A stretch of DNA of 64,000 nucleotides. It comes from Heliopora coerulea. Taxonomy: Eukaryota; Cnidaria; Anthozoa; Scleralcyonacea; Helioporidae. Location: positions 123,501-187,500 of the forward strand of contig JASJOG010000314.1 of assembly GCA_030142905.1 (NCBI GenBank). The letters are read 5' to 3'. Positions within the stretch are counted from its first letter, which is position 1, and the number at the start of each line of letters is the position of its first letter. This document shows, one piece after another, positions 37,501-49,500 of the stretch. The notes beneath the pieces are model-generated. The model was given only the letters and a program-made list of their open reading frames with translations. It did not search any database and had not been told where the DNA came from. Both the position numbers and the translations under genes were made by a program.

Positions 37501-40500
37501 CCTACCCTTCGAATCATTTCACCGACGTCAGTCTTCACAAACCTACCAATTGTCCACTGTCATTGTTTCCTTTAGACGAATTCGAAGTACTTGAGTACGT
37601 ACTTCTTCGATTTGATATTCTTCGTTTTATTTAAAAATCCAGTGTTTCTCGGTAGGTGTCTCACCTTTATAAGGGCTAACGAAATCGTGTTCCTCCTGGG
37701 CATTTCACGGTCACGTATTGCTTTCGCTCTGAGCATCCAACACGGACGGGCGCGAGTGCATATACTGGGGTAATGTTCGTTTCGGGGTAGTTCTGACTGT
37801 TGTCATCCTCTGGGGTGGTAGTTGACGTACTTAAATGTGTCTGATTGAAAGAAATTTTGACCAATTCCAAGCGATTAGAAATCAGTTTTATTGCTCAAGT
37901 ATGCTTATCTTCCTATGTTTTTAACTTGCTCGACTTAACGCCAGTCCCTGGTTTGACGTCATATCTGGCAATTAGTTACCAGTTTTTTGTCCCGGTCAGG
38001 TTTAAAATTGGCCAATTTTACGATCAGAATTTAGCGTGAAGATGAAATTTTAGCTGATTACAATGTTAAGCAGTTTTCCAGTGATGTCAAAAATATAGAA
38101 TTACGTAATAAAAAAAAAAAAAAAAATAATAATCATGAGATAGGCACTTTTATAGATCGATATATGTCTCAAGTGGTCACGATTATTTGTGCCTCAAACA
38201 AACTAAAGTTAGTATTAAATATGAGACGAATTTTTTTAATACAATTCATTCTAAATGTTGTAAAAGAAACTTCGAATTTTCGCCTGTTGATGTTCCTTCG
38301 TCTTTAATTCCAGAGTGCGTTTTATTTGGCTTATATGTTTCATCTTTCTGCAACTTTGTTTGATTGCATTACTGGGTTGAGGAAAAGTGGTTCACACGAA
38401 ACTCCTCGATTTTCACAAATCTCTGAAGAACCCTTGTGAAGCATATTACAGATTTATTTTATTTGAAAATATCTTGCAACAATTGGTGCAAAGGTGAAAA
38501 TGGTGAAATTTTGCTTGTGCGTTGGCAGGTGGTACAAATGCTGCTTACTGTCGCATCCATTGCTTAAAGGGTTCTTTGACACTTCTGCCAGCAACTAAGC
38601 TGTCTTAATCTGTTCTTATGCGTATTAATGAGGTAGAATTAAAACTAGTAAGACCCATTTGACGTCATGGAGGATCGCATTGTTCTAATGGTACGTTCAC
38701 ACCGGATTTGTCAGATCCAATTATCGGTTTCAAATGCGTAGGAGACCGTTCCTGCAAACGTTATTCTCGCATCCGATGTTTGTGCGAATTGCGACGTAGT
38801 TGAAGGGGAAGGATGTGGGATGGGTTGCCAAATGCAAGGTGATCGGCTAATCCAGTGTAAGTATTTACAAAAGTCTCAAAATGGTAGACTACAGAATTTC
38901 ATACCGTACTTTTAATTGCTATCGCTGCGAAGAGATCGGAAGATCGTAAAGCAAAAAGCGTAGTTCGCGTCCAAGACAATTGGATTGGAATGAGGAACGA
39001 GGAGGAGGCCTATAATTTTCTTCAATAATCGCTCAAGTTAGAAAATAAAGGAAGATACTAAAGATATTTAATAATGGACACAAATACTGTTGAGGTAATT
39101 TAAGTGACAGATCTGTTGCTAATGGCTCACCTTATTATACATGCAGCTGTAATTGTATCCACTCACTCTTGTCGAACTTTACAGCTTTGATAAGTGATTC
39201 ACCTGGCGGAATACGTAGTCTAAAGAAAAATATCAAAGCCAAGCACAATATAGGAATAAAAACCATCGTACGAAAGTATGACATTGAATGATTTTCGCTG
39301 TTTACAATAGCAACTAATGTTGTCTGTTAAAATATTTGTGGTATACGCCATGTAAATTTGTGAATAGCTAAGCTTTCGTCCTATTGACACTGTGCTTTAT
39401 CAGAGCACCAAAGTACCATGTTGGCTCACGCGACGTTAACCTCTAAAGCAAAGGACAAACTCGCCGAAAAATTTATTATTTTATTAATTTAAAGTCTAAT
39501 TAACGTGCACAAACACTTACGGACTTCAGATAACTGTAAAAAGATATTAAAATACTCATTAATAATTTATAAAAAGAAAACACAAAAGAGATTGGCAGTT
39601 GACGCATTCCTAAAATATAATTTTACAAAAATCCCACCGCAGCAATTGAACAACATACAGCGTAACTTAAACGGACTAAAGCTTAACTTCCACGGATATA
39701 TTGTGCTTCAATCAAATTAAATGAAAGTCGGTCACTTTTAGTCATTTCCAAGAGAGAGGAGGATGAATGAAGACGCACATGTGTTCATTCCCAGCAACTT
39801 TTGCTCTGTGTCTGGCCGGTATGAAAAATTTCGAGATGAAGGGCTACGTTAAGTGCAGTGTTGTCAAACTGAGTGGTAGTGTGCAGTATATTGCAACACA
39901 GTTTGGTGTTGTGCTGTGTGGTGTTAGGTGTTATGGTATCTGGCAGAGGAGTGCGGTGTCGCTCGGTAATGTGTGTTTGTATACGCTGTTAGAGTGAGGT
40001 GCGTTATGCATTCGATGTAATTCTTGGCATTGTGTTGTAGGTTGGTTCTTTCAGCATGGTTACTGACATGTTGTGTACACTTTTGTCCTTCAGCTGGGTG
40101 TGGTGTGGTATCCATAGATTGTGTTGTTTTGATTTTAATTTAGTATAGTTGTAAACAGTAGAAATGATACTGGCGTTATATCTATAAATATTTTCACTTG
40201 TGTACATGCATGACGAGATATTGTAAACAAAGTTAATTCATTCATTAAGAAGAACACAATAGTGAGAACTCCAGTTCAGAACTGGAGTTCTTACTGTTGT
40301 GTTCTTCTTACGTTGTGCTCATGAATGAATGAACTTTGTTTACAATATCTCGTCATGCATGTACACAAGTGAAAATATTTATAGATGTAACGCCAGTATC
40401 ATTTCTACTGTTTACAACTATACTAAATTAAAATAAAAACAACACACTCCACCACTTCCTTCGTGTTGCATCGTGTTGTGACTTGGATTATATTTTGAGT

Positions 40501-43500
40501 TATTTTATTTATTTATTTTTTATTTTGCACATTGGCTGTGCTCAATGTACCATGTATAAAGCACGATTTCCAGTGTGTGTGTTCTAAAAAATCTTTCTGT
40601 TCTAATTAGAATCTTCAGTTTAAAAAAGTACCTGGAATGAGCGATGATCAGAGAGAAGCGGTCATTAGATATCTGAAAAAAGTATACCCAGGAGTTGCTG
40701 TTAAAAAGTGGTTTAAGAAGTGTCAGCTTCAATTAGAACGCTTTCTAAAAGCAGAAGAAGAACCTGAGAATTCTGACCGTCATTTTGTCAACGAAGGCTT
40801 CGCCAAGTGCCAGTTGTTTTCGAAGAGTGGTAATATACATGTACATGTTTTGATTTGTTAATTAATTGTTTGTTTTGATTGATTGGTTGTTGAATAGATA
40901 GACCCATTGACTCATGGATTGATTGATTGATTGATTGCTTGATTCAACAATGAATTTGCTAAGGTCGCTTTCCTTCTTTAAAGCGAGTTCAAAACCTTTC
41001 TCGTGAAAAGTGTGTTTTCATTCATATGCGCCTTAATTTTATATGGTAGGTTTTCAACTAGGCCTCATTTTAAAGAAGAGGAAAAAAAGGTATTTAAAAG
41101 TGTCAACGTTTGATGTGCTAAGGATTTGCGATCCTGCTTATTGTCGTCATTATTCGGGAAAATGTGAATAGATGTGACTGTTAAAAGGCCACTTTAGAGG
41201 CACTCCCAGTCGCAACAACTTCTGTTCAATTACTTGGATACCTTTAGTAGTTTTAAGCACTGAGATCAATTCTGGCTTCCTTAGTGGAATGAGGTCTTTA
41301 TTGACCGCCACCATACTCCCTGTGGAGTCTCATAACCCCTTTGCAGATTAATGGTTTATGGAAACTCTCTTTTCACAAATTTGTTTTTTGCCTGGCCTTC
41401 TTACTTTTTGATAGTGTCGGTATCCCCGGAGGCAAACTGGCTCACTCTGGCCATACTTCATGGCTTGATCAACATGCATTCGCTTACTCATATACTCATT
41501 CACATACTCTCTTTCTCACTCACCCACCCACATTATTTATGAATCCACCCACATCAATCTGTCTGTCCATCCATCCGTCCGTCCGTCCGTCCGTCCGTCC
41601 GTCCACCCTTCCATCCATCTGTCCATCTTCTGTCTGATGCACGACAACTTTCCTGTGGTGTCGCACAAGGAATCATCCTAGGGCCTCTCCTTTTCCTCGT
41701 ATGTATTAATGATTTACCAAATTGTGTTACTTATAGTTCCACAAGAATGTATGCTGATGATGCTAACTTAGCTGCATCAGGTTGTAACATCCCAGAAATC
41801 AAATCAATGTTAGAAAACGATATTCATTGTGTAGTAGAATGGCTATGTACAAACAAACTTACACTGAATGTTGTTAAATCTGAATTTATGGTGATCGGCT
41901 CCAGGCAAAGGTTAGCCAGCCTTTCTGAAAATTTAGATTTATCAATTAATGGCATCACTTTAAAACAGGCCCACGAAGTTACATGTCTAGGCCTTAAAAT
42001 TGATGAAAATCTAACTTGGAAAGGTCATATTGAGCATATCAAAAAGAAAGTTGCCACAAATTTATGTGTTATAAAAAAAAGCCAAAGCATATGTTAATCG
42101 AGAGCTTCTTATTAGTATTTATAATGCAATAGTCGAACTAGGTTTGAATAGGTTTCAATTACTGCAGTGTTGTGTGAGACAGTATCGATATGACGCTTGC
42201 AGATCAACTACAAAAACTACAAAACCGTGCAGCTCGTATCATTACTGGCTGACCATACACAGTCCACACCTGCGATGTTTTCGCTGATCTAGGGTGATCA
42301 TCTTTGGCTCATAATAGAAAATATCAAACGGCAATTATGATGCACAAAATTGTTAATGGCTGTGCTCCATCGTATTTGTCTGAAATGTTTGAGAAACAAT
42401 TTGATTCAAGTATTTATAGTTTAAGATCATCTGATAGAAATATTCAGATACGAAATGTTAGAACTGAATGCTATAAAAGACGTTTTGCAGTATCTGGATC
42501 CATACTCTGGAAATCCATACCAAATTCTCTGAAAATTGAGAAAACCTTATCAAAATTTAAAAAAAAAAATAAAAACCTCTATCTATCCATCCATCCATCC
42601 ATCCATCCATCCACCCACCCACCCATCCGTCCGTCCGTCCATCAATCCGTCCGTCCATCCATCCGTCCATCCAGGTGGGTAGATGTAAGTATGGATATTT
42701 TAAAGTAAATGTTTCTTTATTTAGATAGTGAAAAACCATTAGCTGCTACTTCAAGTTCCACATCTTTGCATGGAAATAAGAAATTTACGAAGATTTGTGA
42801 GAAAAATTCTGCTACGAAAACAGAGGGAATGAAGTTAAATAGAACAAATGATAGTCTGCTGCTGATGGCTTTTAACAACCAAGATCAGCAGAAAACATTG
42901 GACAATAACGAAAAAGATTTTCAGATCTCCAAATCTATTGAAAAGAAGAAAGAATTGCCAAAAAAGACGTCTCTTCGAGATTATCTTTGCCTTCCCTCAA
43001 AGGATATTGATAAATCTTCAGCAAATTTAATGACCAATCAACGTCCTACGAAGTCCAACCCGGCAAAGAGAAAATGTGACGTTGCAGTGGATGGAATAAC
43101 TCAAGAAAAGACAAGAACTTGTCGGACGGAGTCTAAGAAGGGAAGTCGCAGCAAAAGGAGGAGAGAAAGTGAGGGAAATACGGAGAACCGTGATAAGACT
43201 GTAGAAGGGTCTATTGACCGAGGGAGTAAGAAAGTAAAACTGGTGGTAGATGATCAAGATTTAATGCAGTTGACAAAAGGTTAGTTGTCCCTTCAAATGT
43301 AAATACAATAGTTTACAGATACACACGTTTCAACTGATTTTCATCTGATCTTTTTTTTCTCTTAGTTATTGCTTGAACAGCTATTTTCATTACAGCTGAC
43401 AGTTAAAGTCGCTGTTTTCCTTGTCGTTTGACTTCATATTTGATTTGGAACACGGTCCCTACATTTCAGGTTTCTATGAAAAGTTTTCTAGACGTACTAC

Positions 43501-46500
43501 ACACACTCGCGCACACACACATATATATATATTGATATGTATATAGGTTATTTTGAGGCAACGAGGGGATATGTGATTAGTTCACCGAGGGCGTAATACT
43601 TATGTTCCACATGGACGAAGTTGATTTGAGAGACAATTGCATAGAGATACTTTTGTTTTGAGGATATTTCAGAATGCGTATCTAAAGCGCTGAAATAATA
43701 CAATAGAGGTATAAATATCCGTAGTGGGATTTTAAAGGGGTATATTTAACTCTTTAAGTACGAATAGGGGCCAAAATGACCCGGCAAAAAGCCAAAAGAA
43801 CCAGTGAGTGAACAAAGGAAAAACAAAGAGAGAACAAAGAACAAAATAAACAAAATTCAGGAGTTAAAGAGTTAAATTGCAAAGTGATTAGTTTGGTTGG
43901 CTTAATATGCTAGAACTTGGTAAATATGAATGGAGAGTCGGATGAGGAGATATTTTGAACACAAAATTAGTGTCTAATCGAATCCGACTGAACAGGTTAT
44001 GAGTACCTCCCAAAGGATAAGTTGAAAAGATGAAGATTCTGTTTCAGATGTTTTATGAAGAAGCAAGGACTGCTTCGTGAATGGCCAGGAACAAGAGAAT
44101 TTGAGGAAGACGATAGCGTTTCCCAAGCTAAGATGAGTTGAGTTTATACGCCCAAAAACTTTTTGTCAATAATTTTGACATATGTCATTGATTCCATTGT
44201 GGGCCGGCTCAAGAAAATGTGCGTATAATTGTTCACCCGCCATACCTTCATGGGCGCATAAACTCAACTCATTTATTCCTCAGAGATTGTACCAGGGATT
44301 TCTTTTGATTAGATTTTGTTTTGATTTGTAATAATTTATGTATGTAAATAGAAGTGACCGCTTATATAAGCTCTTCCAATCTTTTATACTCACGACTCTT
44401 CATAAAGAGGCAGGACCGCGAAACGTCGAAGATTAAAGGTTTTTATTGATTACCGTATATAATATACCCATATATATATACAGGGTCTTCCAAAAAAATG
44501 TATACACACATTGCCCCGTCTCTGTGGGTCCATAGACGGCAACTGTTAATGTGTGTATACACAGAGACGGGACAATGTGTGTATACATTTTTTTGGAAGC
44601 CCCTGTATATATATACGCCCGTTTGCAAAAAGATTACTCAAAGACAGATGGATATTCACAGATATCATTAGCAATTCGAAATATGTAAAATCCACACTGT
44701 CGTAGATACCTGATTACCCTGTATGATTTCATTCATTGAATTGAAATGATGTCTTAACTCTGTGAGGGCAAGATAACTTTCTCGTTGTCTGAGAAAAGGA
44801 AGGCATAAAGTACCCAAATCCGAATGACATATTTCTTTGGTAAGTTCAAATGATACCTTATTGGCAGGTTTTTGATTGCATATTTGGTTAATCCGAATAA
44901 AATGTTTGCGTTCAGGGGAAGTAAAGCTGGTTTTCCACTAGGCGAAAGTATCTCAGGGGCGTAGATTTTCATTGTTTCTTGAGGTATCTGGTGGAAAGAA
45001 TTTACACAGACAAAGAAGAACCTCACACCCTGCGGAAAATTCGGATTAACTAAGTATGAAACTGAAACCTGCCTGTTAAGATAGCGTTTGACAGGGTTCG
45101 TACGCACCCTAGATATCCTGGGAAGCCCTTGAATTTTTTTGTTGCCCTGGAAACCCCTGGAATGTTGAGCTGCCCCCTGGAAACCCCAGGAAAACTAAGA
45201 TCTAATACCCGAAGCTGTTTGGAACTATATAACAATGGTCGCTGTTTAGCTGCTGTAACAAAATTTAGATTAAAAGCATCTAAAGGTACGAACTCTCCAA
45301 AAATAAGGTTTGGTCTGAAAAGCCCTGGAATGAATCATTAAAAGGTCCTGGAAACTCCTGGATTTTTAAATCTGTAATAGAGTACAAACCCTGGTTTGAA
45401 CTTACCTAATAAATGCGTCCCTTATATTTGGGCAGTTGATGCTTCCTTTTTTTTTAAGCCATCAAGAAAGTCTCCTTGTCCTTGGATAAAGGTGGAGTTA
45501 AACGATAATTATAATCCAATATGTGTGGGTATTTATACCCACATACCGTATCCTATCTACCTGCCCTATCCTATCTACTTATCCTATTTATCCAATCTCC
45601 CTACCTAATCTCTGTATCTAATCTCTCTATCTAATCTATTTAATCTAATTTATCTAATCTATCTAATCTAATCTAATTTAACCTAATCTAATCTAATTTA
45701 ACCTAATCTAATCTAATCTAATCTAATCTAATCTAATCTAATTTAATCTAATCTAATCTATTTATATTCATTGTTTATGCCGATAAAGTCAATGTATGAT
45801 CAAGAAATATTAGCATTTCCTCTCGAAAAGATGGATTGTGGATTATTGTGGATACCCGCATCCCCGCGAATCTAGTTCAGTGATCTACCGAGTTTTACGG
45901 GTCTCAAAATGTACATATTCATATGGCCATGCATACGCACACCCATATACACATCCACATACAAACAGAAAATATTTCTTGACCATGACGTGATACGAAT
46001 TTTTTTTGTGATACGAGTGCTGGTAATGCCTCTCGTTCGCATAGCTCGGTCGTGAAAGATCTGATCAGTATGATAAAATCAAATTAATATCTCAAGGCGG
46101 CTATGTAGTGTTTTTTTATTACATAGAAACCTATGAAATAGCCACGACTAAGTCGATTGTCTTCCTTCGCATTGTTATTGATGTTGGAATGAAAAATGAT
46201 ATACTTGCTGTGAGCGGTAAACATAGCATCGCCAAAATGATATTTTCACTCTTAGCGGCAAAGATATAATTGTTTCTGTAAAGGAGAAATTCGAGTATTT
46301 CTTCGATATCTATATAATAGACATGGATACCCCAATTAATACACATTCTTCTGCTTGTTTTACCCGCATGAAATGGATAAGAAGTATTTAATGTAAAGCG
46401 AATTTTTCGATGAATCAAAATGCTTTTACAAGGTCGTCATATTAGGGAATATAGCACGATTACTTTTTTGAAAACGGACGTATATCTCGAGATCAGAGTT

Positions 46501-49500
46501 AAACGTAGACTTGTGATTATTGATGTCGCCATAATATGAAGACTTCTTATAATTAAGACAAACTTATATTTTTGTTTAATCTACACTCATAGTGGGTTTT
46601 CCGTAAGTTAGTGTTTCTAGTTCAATAGTCGTTAAAGTTGGCGTAATTTATGCAAATGTAGTTCGTCGGTGAACATTTAGGTCGGTGATCTGATAAATTG
46701 AAATAATTTCAGCTCAAGTTAAAGCTGAAGTTTAAGATATGAGTCGGACCCGCACCAGACTGAGGGGCCAGGGACGCATGATCCCCTGTTGTTATTTCTT
46801 TTTTCTGTTTTTTACTTTACCTCATATTTTAAGAAAGTTTAGTGAAGTAGATTTTAAAGGAAATACGAAAAAAAAGCGCTCCCATTACAAAATGTTCATT
46901 GTGCCATTTCGCATATGAAAACTGGTATTTTACATGTGAAAACGTTTTAATTTATGAAATGCATGTTTCATATGCCAACACTTCACACATAAAATTTTGA
47001 ACCAGGTCATTTCGCATGTGATTCAGGGTTTTTTGTTTTCATATCTAAAGGGAAAACTTCATATGTTGTAATTTACCACATCCTTCTGGCTTCTTTTTGT
47101 GAAATGAAATATAAAATTTTTGTGAGGGTCCAACCCCAGTTCCACGCAAGCGTCAAAAGTATCATCTCTTGGTGCTGGTACTGCGCTACGGGCTTTTGGG
47201 TGAAGTAATCTACTAAAAGCCTTGCAGTTTTTCAGATACCTCACATGTCTGCAACATAATTGATGTTTTCCACATGATTTTTAGGCAGAAAAGGGAAGCA
47301 GTATAGACCGGTAGGGTCAGAAAGTTTGGAAGTCGTTGACGATTGTCCGACTGCGATAGAATCCGCAACGGATACATTGACCGAAACACCTAAAAGTCCA
47401 AAGATTTCTAGCGACGAAGACTTCATAAACAAGCCAAAAATTGGTAACATTTCTGCCACGGGAGAACGTGAAATTACTGCCAGGCGAAAACATAATGGAA
47501 GACAGGGAGCTTCAAGAGGGTCCGGTAATGGTGCAACTAGAGAGACTTGTTCAACGAAATCTAGCATGCTACAAACAAATTCAGTTGAAAGGGAAATGAG
47601 TGAAAAATCGAACAAAAGTGATGCAAAGGATGGTCAAGTAGAAGAAATACTTACTGATAGAAAAGATGATTTAAAAAAAATTCTAGATAGCCAAATATCA
47701 AGGAAATCAGAAGCTGGAAATGATAAGGTGGTTGTTTTGGAAGTCTGCGATGTACACGAAAAATCTCAAAGTGATGTGCTGCAGAAACAACTCTCAGACC
47801 AAATATCGTGCGAAAACACGGCTGACAATGCTGGGGATCAACGTCCTCCGGTTCTGTGGACAGAATGCTTTAGACCAGGGCTGTCGGGAGAAATTCTGGG
47901 AAATAATTCTGGTGGGAGCATGTTGAAAAAGTGGTTATCCGAATGGAAATATGTAAGAGAAAAGAAGCTAAACGAGATGAAGAGACTGCAGAAAAAGAAG
48001 CCTAAAAAGTAAGAAAGGCAGTATTGGCTTTCGTTCAAGAGATGATTTTGTTTACTTTCCATATCGAACGCTTTCTTTGCTATAAATGCGAGCGGCATCG
48101 AAGAAGTAGTTTTTATTAAGAAACGAATTTGACATTTTTGTGCTTAATCTAACCTACTTCATTGTTTCAAATAGGTCGGCGACAAAGAAGCCAGGTCGTG
48201 AGGAATCTGGTTCTGAATGGTGGTATGAAAATGATATTTCTGATTTTGATCTGAGTGATGCCAGCGATTATAGCTACAATGATGAAGATAAACTGTGTAA
48301 CACTATGTTGCTAACGGGACCTGTAGGCTGTGGTAAAACGTCTGCGGTTTATGCTTGCGCTGAAGAGCTCGGATTTAAGGTAAGAAATGACGTCCTGAAA
48401 ACCTGCGTACTTCTATGCAGTCGTTTTTTCCAGTCATTCTCCTTTTGATTAAAACTATCTGAGTCGGGTTTTTTCCTTTATCATGAATACAGGGGACTCA
48501 ACAAAAAAGATATTTTGGCACAACTACCCCTGCATCTGATTCAAAATTCGATTCTCGTCTTTGATTCGTTCTATTGTAATGTTTATTAATTTCTTGTTTG
48601 AGCCATTTGCTAACAAAAAGAAATGCAGTGGGGAAAGGTTTAGGAAACATTACACAGAGATGCGAGTTCAAATCCCGTTCAAGTCTAGTCAATTTTTAAA
48701 GATGCGGGTTGGAATCCCGCACAAGTCACCTCAGTTTTTTTAGTTGATGCTCGCCGCTTTGGTTAGTCACAGAATTTTCTCTTCGTGCTACCCTGAGGAT
48801 GAAGAATCTAAGGGAAGACAAATTGCAGTGTAACAATATAAGTTCGGCTGTACAAAGCCAGGGTATATCACTGTTCATGGAATTTATATTTGATTAAGGA
48901 AATTTTCGAATACTAGTTAGAATCTTTTATTTAAAGACCTAAACGAGACCAGTTGCGAAAAATGGAATTCTCGGACCTCTGGCTAGGACTTGAACCCTTG
49001 ACCCTACGGTTCTAGTACAGCGCAATACCAGCTAAACTCTAAAGTCGTTGCCGAGAGCGTGGCCACAAGTTTTGTATGATTTTATACCTACGATGTAATA
49101 ATAAATAATATGATTATGCAGCTTTATAAACAGCTTTTGGAAGAAGTGACGAGACTAAATAGGCGAAACAACTATTTCAGAACTTGGAAAGATGGACGAC
49201 GTTCAAGTTTTCGTTATCCAGCTGCGTGAAGTATTTGTTATGCTTCAAGCCCTTGGCTTTTTCAAGCTCTTCAGTCTCGCTCAAGTTTCCCAAATATCCA
49301 CGTACAGCAACATCAACAGCGGTAATACAGTACATTTTGTGTTGTGACCTAAGCCTACTGAAACATTTCCTGTGATCATTCCTAATGAAAGTGCCATATT
49401 ATGTTGTTTAGTTCTTCCTCGTGAAGTTTATACTGTATATGGCTTATTGGTTAATGAGATTTGAAATGTGCTTATGAAACAGACTTACCCTGAATGTAAG

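Larger units (their letters stand above)
43280..47284. other. ATAD5: ATAD5 intron 7
   Basis: 4 kb. Contains a CA/TA run (43500-43545), MITEs at 44133-44272 and 44481-44605, a CAGGGTTCG element (45092-45393) and a TAATC pentanucleotide array (45600-45765). From 45770 to 47284 no gene or clear repeat is seen. Confidence 0.6.

Noticed and set aside
37239..37634. 131-codon plus-strand open frame inside the long-TIR element
   Set aside because: No recognisable motif; composition looks random and AT-driven.
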